A DNA stretch of 5,083 nt from an uncultured Thalassospira sp. (GCA_946885765.1 CAMPHD010000278.1:1-5083); one strand, 5' to 3'. Positions 1-5,083 are shown, counted from the first letter of the stretch. Program-made: numbers and translations. Notes: generated by a model from the sequence alone, not told the origin.

Positions 1-1
1 T

Positions 2-181
2 TATCTGATCGCTGGATTTATTTTCATTGCCCTGGCAATCTTGGCTCTGCGTTTTCTGGCTATCACGACATTCGCATTCCTTTGGGACGGATGGCGGGCT
101 TTGTTCTATAGTTGGCCCATTCCCGTGAGCATCATTTCCGGTTTGCTCGTGATGGCTATCGTGTACAGAATTCTTTTCTGA
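2..181 (+). CDS. C-terminal end of a membrane protein (5' end outside window)
   Basis: The plus-strand frame is open from the window edge to a TGA at 179-181 and encodes 59 residues. It reads as a hydrophobic helix (about residues 1-28, rich in I, L, F and A), a short loop with D-G-W-R and Y-S-W-P, and a second helix (about 40-59) that ends at the stop. Aromatic and charged residues at the helix ends look natural for an inner-membrane protein. GC at third codon positions (about 58%) fits this strand better than the other. The gene is convergent with virB9, with 12 bases between the stop codons. I do not recognise the family. Main doubt: a codon-aligned antisense frame (ATG at 193 on the minus strand) is also open to the edge and directly follows the virB9 stop. 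Its product is hydrophilic, odd in Cys, His and Gln, and lacks a GGAGG-type ribosome site, so I rank it second. Confidence 0.55.
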   Translation, partial: YLIAGFIFIALAILALRFLAITTFAFLWDGWRALFYSWPIPVSIISGLLVMAIVYRILF

Positions 182-193
182 ATATATCGACAT

Positions 194-1381
194 TCACGCC
201 CCCAGATATTTGATGCACATGAATTTGAACCCGCTCTTGAGCGTGATCAGCTTCTGTGTGCTTTCGACGATAAAGGTCTGGCCCTGGACGCGTGTATTGA
301 CCAGCTCGTCAAATTCATCGACCACCACATAGGCCGTCGGTAGTTCCAGATCCTTCCACTTGTCGCCGAACTTGATGTAAGTGAATTCATCGTCTCTGAA
401 GACCGTGACCGGTTCCAGTTCGTCATCGCCCCAAAGCTCATATTGCCCCCAGCCGCGAAGGCTGTCCGGATTGAACCTGGCTTCAGCAACAAAGTCGCCT
501 TCCGGCGTGCCCGGGTTGGTGTTGACGAGCCCGTCAATGGCATCTTCGACCTGAGATGAAGCGGGCAGGTCCATCTTCGGAACTGAAACAGTATTGTCAC
601 CATACTTATTTGGTACTGTTTCGGTATCGGTACCGTTTTCCATCGGTACTTCTAGCGAGGTGTCGATTTGCACCGAGCCGGCTATCCTGACGACAAGATC
701 GGGAATGTTATGGGAGTTCACGCCTTCGGCGCGGAGATAGAACGGATAAATTCGACCGGATTGCCCATAGACGACAAGCGACGTGTCATATCCATAGCTT
801 GCGGGTCTGACGGCAAGCCGTCTGTCACCCCGGCGCTCGATGGACCAGCTCACTTTATCGCCGATATCGGTGCGGTCGATTTTCTCGCCACGCGGCAATT
901 CAAGGATAGTGACGACATATTCACGGGTGCGAACCTTATAGGTGCATTCCTCGCACAGATCCGTCACATAGACGGCATCGCCATCTTCTGCATAATCCCA
1001 TGCTTCCTGAACTTGCCCTGAGGTGCGCGGCCGGATCAATGGGCCGAAATTGCCTTCTGACTGATCACGGGCCTGATCCACGATCGATTGCGGGACCGGC
1101 ATCGCTTGTTGGCCTGTTTGTGGAACGTTGTTGCTACCTGCTGTCGTCGTGCCGGTGCTACTTTCAGAGAAAGGTGCCTGATTTGGCATTGGCGGCCGAC
1201 CGGATGGCGTTTGCGCACTGGCCGAGTGAATGACAAACAGAACGACATACCCGAGAAAGAGCAGGGTGCCGATGACATGAATGGTAATACGGAGGGCTTT
1301 CGGGAGCCTCATGGAACATCCCCTTAATGCTTCTGAGTTGCCTGAAAAATCGGGTTTGCGACGGGTGGATACGTTCATCAT
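194..1381 (-). CDS. virB9: VirB9/TrbG-family T4SS outer-membrane core protein
   Basis: Periplasmic subunit that, in this family, forms the outer-membrane core ring with VirB7 and VirB10. Residues 31-56 form a hydrophobic export signal ending in S-A-S-A before Q57. A Pro/Gln/Ser/Thr-rich stretch follows (57-120). The N-terminal beta domain (about 125-240) has the family pattern: E-Y-V-V-T-I near 154, P-R-G-E-K-I at 163-168, I-G-D then W near 173-179, V-R-P at 191-193, and Y-P-F-Y-L-R-A at 212-218. A Thr/Val/Pro linker (240-320) leads to the C-terminal domain (about 323-384), with T-Y-I-K-F-G-D and L-P-T-A-Y-V-V-V. At 395 residues it is longer than a typical VirB9 of roughly 300, through the N-terminal extension and linker. 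The start at 1381 overlaps the VirB8 stop as ATGA and has AGGGAG upstream. Met24 (1312), preceded by AAGGGG, is a credible alternative that gives a more usual signal peptide (372 residues). Cysteines lie at 143, 146 and 389. Confidence 0.92.
   Translation of the reverse strand: MMNVSTRRKPDFSGNSEALRGCSMRLPKALRITIHVIGTLLFLGYVVLFVIHSASAQTPSGRPPMPNQAPFSESSTGTTTAGSNNVPQTGQQAMPVPQSIVDQARDQSEGNFGPLIRPRTSGQVQEAWDYAEDGDAVYVTDLCEECTYKVRTREYVVTILELPRGEKIDRTDIGDKVSWSIERRGDRRLAVRPASYGYDTSLVVYGQSGRIYPFYLRAEGVNSHNIPDLVVRIAGSVQIDTSLEVPMENGTDTETVPNKYGDNTVSVPKMDLPASSQVEDAIDGLVNTNPGTPEGDFVAEARFNPDSLRGWGQYELWGDDELEPVTVFRDDEFTYIKFGDKWKDLELPTAYVVVDEFDELVNTRVQGQTFIVESTQKLITLKSGFKFMCIKYLGA
1320..1325 (-). promoter_or_regulatory. 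ribosome-binding site for the alternative virB9 start
   Basis: AAGGGG on the minus strand lies 7 bases before an in-frame ATG at 1312-1310. Starting there gives a signal peptide whose basic n-region begins M-R-L-P-K, instead of one preceded by a further 23 hydrophilic residues. The longer start at 1381 also has a site (AGGGAG) and the 4-base overlap seen elsewhere in the operon, so the sequence alone does not decide between them. Confidence 0.4.
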
Positions 1382-2163
1382 GAACTCTCCCTGGTTCTCA
1401 AAATCATGTCCGTGACAGTGACCCCGAAAGGATTGATGTATTTGTTTTCGAGCGTGACGGTTTTGGGGCTTGTGACCATCGAGAGGTACGCCCTTAAGGA
1501 GAGTGGTTCGCCGATCTGTTGGCCGTCGCGTCGATCAATGCGCTTGAAGTCGATCGCAAACTTGTAATCACCCGTCAGGCTTGCGACCTTGTTTGAGCTT
1601 TCGATGATAATTTCGCGATCCAGCCCGTCCTTGATCGACTGAGAGATTTTGCCGCTATCGATCCATTCTCTCTTGAAGTCCTCCCATTCCGATTTTTCGG
1701 TCATTCGGGAGACTTCGCGTTGTCGTTCCTTCTGTGTCACTCCATCGATTTCAAGGCGGGCTTTGACGTACCGCCGAGCCTTGCCTTCCAGCTCCACGTC
1801 AAAGGCATTGACGTCTTCGATAACCGGCTTGATCTGGAAGCGGACAACGTCCTCATTCGCGGGAATGATCCAGAAGGGTACCTTTTCCTTGAGAGGGACC
1901 ATTTCTGCGATGACGCTCACCAGAACGACGATAGATGCCAGCTGGGCGATATTCATGCCGGCCGACATCCGAAGCATCCAGGCAAGACGTCTGTGCGCTG
2001 CCTGAAATGAAAACGGATCGGAAGCGACGGCCATTCCGTGCCGGCCATTGGTGGCAGGAATGAGCTGGTCCGCTTTCTTGTCTGCTACCTGGTTGTTTTT
2101 CTGTTCAAGATATGCAGCCCTTCTATCGCGCATATTCTGAAGCAGCTTGCCTAACCAACCCAT
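1378..2163 (-). CDS. virB8: VirB8-family T4SS inner-membrane assembly protein
   Basis: Bitopic inner-membrane scaffold whose periplasmic domain, in this family, contacts VirB6, VirB9 and VirB10 during assembly. The 261 residues are laid out as in VirB8: a basic cytoplasmic N-terminus (1-68, rich in Lys, Arg and Gln), a single membrane helix (about 70-90), then a soluble domain expected to have the NTF2-like fold (about 95-261). The strongest marker is N-P-F-G at 244-247, followed by V-T-V, which matches the conserved NPxG motif near the VirB8 C-terminus. Y-V-K-A-R at 132-136 resembles the conserved helix region. The ATG at 2163 is preceded by CGGAGG (2175-2170) with 6-base spacing and lies inside the end of the VirB7 gene (13-base overlap). 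The stop overlaps the virB9 start (ATGA). The length is near the family norm, with a somewhat long cytoplasmic tail. No sign of damage. Confidence 0.9.
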   Translation of the reverse strand: MGWLGKLLQNMRDRRAAYLEQKNNQVADKKADQLIPATNGRHGMAVASDPFSFQAAHRRLAWMLRMSAGMNIAQLASIVVLVSVIAEMVPLKEKVPFWIIPANEDVVRFQIKPVIEDVNAFDVELEGKARRYVKARLEIDGVTQKERQREVSRMTEKSEWEDFKREWIDSGKISQSIKDGLDREIIIESSNKVASLTGDYKFAIDFKRIDRRDGQQIGEPLSLRAYLSMVTSPKTVTLENKYINPFGVTVTDMILRTRESS

Positions 2164-2324
2164 TCAAAGCCTCCGCTGTTAAAAGGGATCGGTTCGCAAA
2201 CACATGGGCTTTTTTTCATTTCATCAGTGCCGGTGCCCTCTTTGGGCATTTCGACTTCTTTACCGGTCACTGCACAGCCAGCGAGAAGGACGACAGCGGA
2301 AAAAACAATGATCAGACGTTTCAT
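2151..2324 (-). CDS. virB7: VirB7-like small outer-membrane lipoprotein
   Basis: A 57-residue lipoprotein between the small membrane protein and VirB8, exactly where virB7 sits in canonical virB operons. Residues 1-16 form a lipoprotein signal: M-K-R, a hydrophobic core, then the lipobox L-L-A-G with Cys17 as the predicted lipidated residue. The mature part is about 40 residues, with C-V-C at 41-43 and P-I-P-F-N-S-G-G at 46-53 followed by F-E-W. This Pro/Asn/Gly/Trp stretch resembles the short motif by which VirB7-type lipoproteins bind VirB9. ATG 2324 overlaps the preceding stop as ATGA and has AAGGAGA (2337-2331) 6 bases upstream. The 3' end overlaps virB8 by 13 bases. The expected role is to anchor VirB9 in the outer membrane. 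The name rests on position, lipobox and tail motif rather than on long sequence similarity. Confidence 0.82.
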   Translation of the reverse strand: MKRLIIVFSAVVLLAGCAVTGKEVEMPKEGTGTDEMKKSPCVCEPIPFNSGGFEWVG

Positions 2325-2713
2325 TTGCTTTCTCCTTCGATAGTGGGGAAAGCAGTTCGCGCTACAGCTATTTCTTCGGGGTGCTTCGATACTTTGGTTG
2401 AGAAAGGAAAACGGCTGAAGAAGGTTACAAAAGCGCCAATATAAACGACCCAGATCGTCGTCAGCAGGACAACAACCTGATACGCGCCGGTTCGCATTTG
2501 CTCGGGCGAACTTGATCCCATATCCCGGAAGACTGAGATTCCGCTATCCGAGGTAAAATAGACCACAAAGAGAAATCCGGCACCGATGGGGCCACAGGTG
2601 GCGGCCAGATAGGAGTTGCTAATCCTCAGAACAAATCGCAGCCAATGGGCGATTTCGGGGAGGATATAATGACGCACATTTTTGAGCAGAGCTTTCTTAT
2701 CCAAATTCATCAT
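2321..2713 (-). CDS. Small two-helix membrane protein of the T4SS operon, family unknown
   Basis: I do not recognise this 130-residue protein. It has a basic amphipathic N-terminal region (1-34, with several Lys, Arg and His), a hydrophobic segment at about 36-53 containing A-T-C-G-P-I-G-A-G-F, a short loop (54-76), a second strong helix at about 77-100, and a hydrophilic tail to 130. It is therefore predicted to cross the inner membrane twice with both ends in the cytoplasm (basic N-terminus; K and R just after the second helix). The start at 2713 overlaps the previous gene as ATGA. A weak AGGTG lies 4 bases upstream of it, or 7 bases before the adjacent second ATG at 2710. The stop overlaps virB7 by 4 bases. 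The coupling suggests a structural or accessory role in the inner-membrane part of the secretion apparatus, which is inference only. An entry-exclusion or regulatory function is also possible. Confidence 0.8.
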   Translation of the reverse strand: MMNLDKKALLKNVRHYILPEIAHWLRFVLRISNSYLAATCGPIGAGFLFVVYFTSDSGISVFRDMGSSSPEQMRTGAYQVVVLLTTIWVVYIGAFVTFFSRFPFSTKVSKHPEEIAVARTAFPTIEGESK

Positions 2714-3027
2714 TTGGCACCTATGTCGTTGGTTTTGTCAGGGGATGAGGCGACGCCGGATTTCCCGGGCAGGATCGCAAACAGAGATCGAATGCCGGTC
2801 CAGATACAGACCGCAAAGAACAGGAGAAGAATCGCCTGCCTTGTGAGTTGCGCCTGATCGCGAATTTCAAGTTTGAAGAAGGCTTTTAAGAAATTCAGTG
2901 TTGCTTCCGGCTCTAACAAGAGGCTCAAAAGCGCCAGATAAATCAGGATCAATCCCAAACGCTTCAACCCGGAATGCAGAGATTTCGCCAGCTGCGCTGC
3001 AAGGGTGAAAAGATCGATCTTATCCAC
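2710..3027 (-). CDS. Small two-helix membrane protein following VirB6, family unknown
   Basis: I do not recognise this 105-residue protein. It shows an amphipathic Lys/Leu-rich N-terminus (1-23), a first membrane segment of mainly L, I, A and Y at about 24-38, an intervening region with E, K, R and D (39-64), a second membrane segment at about 65-86 including F-F-A-V-C-I-W-T-G, and a polar tail (87-105). The start codon is GTG at 3027, backed by a very strong AGGAGG (3041-3036) 8 bases upstream and an 8-base overlap with the virB6 stop (GTGGATAA). Its own stop overlaps the next gene as ATGA. It resembles the following gene only in size and two-helix plan, not in obvious sequence. Tight linkage to VirB6 suggests a partner in the inner membrane, but this is inference. 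Confidence 0.8.
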   Translation of the reverse strand: MDKIDLFTLAAQLAKSLHSGLKRLGLILIYLALLSLLLEPEATLNFLKAFFKLEIRDQAQLTRQAILLLFFAVCIWTGIRSLFAILPGKSGVASSPDKTNDIGAK

Positions 3028-4264
3028 GGTCTACCCCTCCTCTGCGTAGGGCATCCATGTATTTGCCCATGTCGCCCATGGACGAAACACTGCGCAAATC
3101 ACCGAAGAAGGATGATTTGGCATCGCCCATCATGTTCGGATTGTTCCTGCTGGCCTGCATCGCGTCGGACCAGTTGCTTGCGCCGCCTTCAAGCTTGTCT
3201 GTGAATTTCATTGCGGCCTGCGCTGCAGGCGGCAGAAACGGTTTGACCTTGTTTGCGAGGCCGAATGCAGCGCCCATTGTTCCGCCAACCATCGCGGCGG
3301 CGGCAGTGTTGGTGAATTGCGATTGGGCGATAGAGTTGGCGATCGCCGTGGCTTCGGTGACGAAAATGATCCCCATGAAACCAACCAGAACCGCAAGGAA
3401 GCCGGGTCCGCTAAAGAAGGTGCCCATGGTGATCCCATCGACTTGAGTTACGTCGACGGTAGAAACAGAGAACAGGCAAAAGCCGATCGCGATTGTGGCG
3501 CCATAGAGCACCATGCCGGCCGCCATCAGGGCTTTGAGACTTGCCCACACCATGCCCCGCGCCCAGCCGAAGCCAACGGCAAGCAAAAGGAATGGAGACA
3601 TTCCGGACAGCACCATCACCCGGAATAGTGTGACCAGAACCTGACTGAGATAGACAAGGATCAGAATGAGCCAGATCAGCATAATCAACAGCCCCGCGAG
3701 CGGACCTGTCAGATTGCCCAGCGAGAAGGACATATAGATTTCTTTGCCCATGTCCATGACAGAGAGGAACCCATTCTCGGTCGCATACAGAAGGCGAACA
3801 ATGCCAAGATATTCGTCGCCAACTTCCTTATTGGTTTTGGTCTCATAGGACTGGACAACTAAGTCGGCTGCATTCGGAGAGGTGAGCTTGAAAAGGGTGG
3901 TATTGTTTTCTTCGCCCTTCAGGGGGATCGAACTTTCACCGCCCGTATTTCGAGCTGCATCCATGACCAAGGCAGAAGCACCGCTGATGGTATTGATGCC
4001 GGTTTTATAAACCTGCGTTACCACTCCGGACTGGCCTGCAAGTAAACCGCCTGCTAGAATCACAAAGAACAACTCATGACCGAAATTGATCAGATCGAGC
4101 TTGCCCATGACGATTTTCAGGCCGGATATCGAAACCCATAAACCGGTGACAGCCGCAAAGATCACGAGCATTGACGGGTTCAGTGCTTCGGCCAAGCCGG
4201 TCACGAACATTTCCGAGTTCTGGGCGAAAGTCAGGGCGATTGTGCAGGTCGGACAACTATCCAT
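3020..4264 (-). CDS. virB6: VirB6/TrbL-like polytopic inner-membrane channel protein
   Basis: A 414-residue inner-membrane protein with the VirB6/TrbL layout: two N-terminal membrane segments (about 30-53 and 63-83), a long polar periplasm-like loop (about 100-180), a hydrophobic core with several helices (about 184-215, 218-236, 243-268 and 287-307), a further Ala/Gly-rich segment (about 318-338), and a hydrophilic Met/Ser/Asn/Gly-rich tail (340-414) that is probably cytoplasmic. In this family the protein forms part of the inner-membrane translocation platform. Trp197, Trp234 and Trp240 lie in the core, where VirB6 proteins keep conserved tryptophans. The N-terminus carries C-P-T-C at 4-7. 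The start is well fixed by AAGGAGG 6 bases upstream. The gene appears to head the operon and overlaps the next gene by 8 bases. The call rests on topology, size and position next to VirB7-B8-B9, because VirB6 sequence motifs are weak. TrbL is the alternative name. Confidence 0.82.
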   Translation of the reverse strand: MDSCPTCTIALTFAQNSEMFVTGLAEALNPSMLVIFAAVTGLWVSISGLKIVMGKLDLINFGHELFFVILAGGLLAGQSGVVTQVYKTGINTISGASALVMDAARNTGGESSIPLKGEENNTTLFKLTSPNAADLVVQSYETKTNKEVGDEYLGIVRLLYATENGFLSVMDMGKEIYMSFSLGNLTGPLAGLLIMLIWLILILVYLSQVLVTLFRVMVLSGMSPFLLLAVGFGWARGMVWASLKALMAAGMVLYGATIAIGFCLFSVSTVDVTQVDGITMGTFFSGPGFLAVLVGFMGIIFVTEATAIANSIAQSQFTNTAAAAMVGGTMGAAFGLANKVKPFLPPAAQAAMKFTDKLEGGASNWSDAMQASRNNPNMMGDAKSSFFGDLRSVSSMGDMGKYMDALRRGGVDRG

Positions 4265-5030
4265 TTTGGCCCTCCTTATTCTGGGAGGAGCAGCAAATGC
4301 GGGTCCTCTGCCGCTTGACGAAAGATCGAGACCGAATGGTCCTGATCGGTTCTTTGATTATGATCGGGCTGTAGGTTTCTGGACCGAGGTTGAGACTCTG
4401 CCTGCCTTGGAAAAGGCTTGGGAACGTTGCGAAAACAATGAAGCTTTCGCGCACTGGAATAATGTCTGGTTGATTGAGTGGAGGAGACATAAAGAGTTTG
4501 CGCAGGGCGAGAGAGATCGCGGTCTGCCGAACACATTGTCCCTTTGGCAGGATCATCGTGCGATCTTCATATACTCCTTTATCCTCGTGCATTATGGGGT
4601 AGAGGAAATGCAGAAGGTCACGACAGAATTCGAGACCGTGCGGTATTGTCACGATCTGCTTCGCACCTATGAAACTTGGAGCTACACTTACAGAGCATCG
4701 AAGCAGGATCCTGCCACAACCAGCTTTGAGGAAAGCGATGACAACATTTCCGAACCCTTTAACGGCTGGGATCGTCACTGCTTTCAAATGAGAGGGCCTA
4801 AAGGCATTAACAAAGACGAATGCAACGATCTGCCCGACTGGCGCACACCTGAAGAGGTTGCAAAGTACGATGCAGGGTTGGTGAACAACCAAATCGCCAG
4901 AGCCAAAACGGCACGGCAAACCGAGGAACAGCGTGCGACAAGCCGCAAGGTTGTCGAGGATTATCTCGCAAGCCACGGTGACAGTCTGTCGGAAGCTGAC
5001 CGTGACGCACTCAAGGCCGCCATCGAATAA
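4242..5030 (+). CDS. Putative exported Cys/Trp-containing protein, family unknown
   Basis: I do not recognise this protein. With GTG 4242 as start it has 262 residues. A short hydrophobic signal (about 4-18) ends in A-N-A before G21, a good signal peptidase I site. The mature part is hydrophilic and probably helical, with nine tryptophans and four cysteines (63, 136, 180, 194), which would allow two disulfides in the periplasm. A more hydrophobic patch lies near 107-118, and residues 215-262 look like a charged helical tail. GTG 4242 has AGGG 5 bases upstream. The longer in-frame ATGs at 4086 and 4107 would run deep into virB6 and bury the signal, so I reject them. The start overlaps virB6 head to head by 23 bases. 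Codon positions and composition support this strand over the long antisense frame. Proximity suggests an envelope role linked to the secretion system, but this is unproven. Confidence 0.75.
   Translation: MQVGQLSILALLILGGAANAGPLPLDERSRPNGPDRFFDYDRAVGFWTEVETLPALEKAWERCENNEAFAHWNNVWLIEWRRHKEFAQGERDRGLPNTLSLWQDHRAIFIYSFILVHYGVEEMQKVTTEFETVRYCHDLLRTYETWSYTYRASKQDPATTSFEESDDNISEPFNGWDRHCFQMRGPKGINKDECNDLPDWRTPEEVAKYDAGLVNNQIARAKTARQTEEQRATSRKVVEDYLASHGDSLSEADRDALKAAIE
4271..4277 (-). promoter_or_regulatory. consensus Shine-Dalgarno of virB6
   Basis: AAGGAGG on the minus strand with a 6-base spacer to ATG 4264-4262. This fixes the virB6 start despite the head-to-head overlap with the divergent gene. 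On the plus strand the same bases fall within the hydrophobic core codons of that gene's signal peptide, so one segment serves as a ribosome site in one direction and as coding sequence in the other. Confidence 0.85.
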
Positions 5031-5083
5031 ATTCAGTGATCCCGTTTTGATCAGAGGGGCCATCATTCTTCTGACCCTTCTTG
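5002..5083 (+). CDS. Possible start of a further exported or membrane protein (3' end outside window)
   Basis: A plus-strand frame starts at GTG 5002, with GGAAG 6 bases before it, and stays open to the window edge. It would overlap the preceding gene by 29 bases. The 27 visible residues are polar at first (T-H-S-R-P-P-S-N-K) and become strongly hydrophobic at the end (I-R-G-A-I-I-L-L-T-L-L). An alternative TTG start at 5047 would place the hydrophobic stretch right at the N-terminus, like a signal peptide, but has no clear ribosome site. Too little is visible for a family call, and the frame could be chance. Confidence 0.35.
   Translation, partial: MTHSRPPSNKFSDPVLIRGAIILLTLL

Larger units (their letters stand above)
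194..4264 (-). other. T4SS operon: virB6, two membrane ORFs, virB7, virB8, virB9
   Basis: Six consecutive minus-strand genes have no intergenic space. Overlaps in order are 8 bases (GTGGATAA), 4 (ATGA), 4 (ATGA), 13 and 4 (ATGA). Strong ribosome sites precede five of the six starts, the weak one being the 130-residue membrane protein. The arrangement implies a single transcript and coupled translation of interacting subunits. No convincing promoter is visible upstream of 4264 and no terminator after 194, so the limits of the transcript are not established; it may start within or beyond the divergent gene. Confidence 0.85.

Noticed and set aside
166..180. Small inverted repeat CAGAA/TTCTG at the plus-gene 3' end, considered as a bidirectional terminator
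   Set aside because: The stem is only 5 AT-rich base pairs, lies inside coding sequence and has no adequate T-tract, so it is too weak to call.
668..1327. Plus-strand open frames opposite virB9 (668-1021, 1000-1233, 1088-1327)
   Set aside because: These are shadows of a confidently identified VirB9 gene, with no family features and no operon context.
1649..2010. Two plus-strand open frames opposite virB8
   Set aside because: They lie antisense to a VirB8 with a conserved NPFG motif. Their products are low-complexity and have no recognisable features.
2112..2444. 110-codon plus-strand frame over the virB7 region
   Set aside because: It opposes the coupled, lipobox-bearing virB7 and the ends of its neighbours. 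The minus-strand genes have ribosome sites and overlaps that explain the region.
3216..3230. Perfect 6-bp inverted repeat GCCTGC-GCT-GCAGGC inside virB6
   Set aside because: It encodes the Ala/Gln-rich stretch near residue 348 and has no terminator or operator context. A short GC-rich palindrome in coding sequence is expected by chance.
3057..3628. Plus-strand open frames opposite virB6
   Set aside because: These are antisense to the hydrophobic core and tail of VirB6 and have shadow-like composition.
4086..4241. Upstream extension of the exported-protein gene to ATG 4086 or 4107
   Set aside because: It would overlap virB6 by more than 150 bases and place about 45 to 52 hydrophilic residues before the signal sequence. 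GTG 4242 gives a clean signal peptide with a modest ribosome site.
4357..4362. CATAAT on the minus strand upstream of virB6, considered as a -10 box
   Set aside because: The hexamer 17 bases upstream (GGTCCA) does not resemble a -35 element and the site lies within the divergent gene. There is no support beyond a loose match.

Overview
The window carries part of a type IV secretion (conjugation-type) gene cluster from a Gram-negative bacterium. A proteobacterium is most likely, because the cluster has VirB6, VirB8 and VirB9 family proteins, a lipobox lipoprotein and periplasm-directed signal peptides. Base composition looks balanced (about half G+C). I cannot name the genus, nor tell whether the cluster sits on a plasmid, an integrative element or the chromosome.

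Positions 4264 down to 194 (minus strand) form one compact block of six genes. In transcription order they are: a VirB6-like polytopic inner-membrane protein (4264-3020); two unrecognised small two-helix membrane proteins (3027-2710 and 2713-2321); a 57-residue VirB7-like lipoprotein (2324-2151); VirB8 (2163-1378); and VirB9 (1381-194). Every junction overlaps, by 8, 4, 4, 13 and 4 bases, and nearly every start has a clear Shine-Dalgarno sequence, so the block is very probably one translationally coupled operon. VirB7, VirB8 and VirB9 follow the canonical virB order. The two extra membrane proteins between VirB6 and VirB7 are the unusual part. By family knowledge, VirB7 and VirB9 build the outer-membrane core ring, VirB8 is the periplasmic assembly scaffold and VirB6 belongs to the inner-membrane channel. 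VirB10, VirB11, VirB4 and VirD4 are not seen.

Positions 4242-5030 (plus strand) hold a divergent gene for a putative exported protein of 262 residues with a signal peptide, four cysteines and many tryptophans. I do not recognise its family. Its proposed start lies inside the first codons of virB6, so the two genes overlap head to head. A further plus-strand reading frame, overlapping its 3' end and beginning with a hydrophobic stretch, runs off the right edge.

Positions 1-181 most likely hold the 3' end of a convergent plus-strand membrane-protein gene that stops 12 bases before the virB9 stop codon. An exactly antisense frame starting at 193 on the minus strand is also open to the edge and could instead be the next gene of the operon. 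I favour the plus-strand reading. No rRNA, tRNA, CRISPR array, insertion sequence or convincing terminator or promoter was found, and there is no gene-free stretch longer than about 20 bases.
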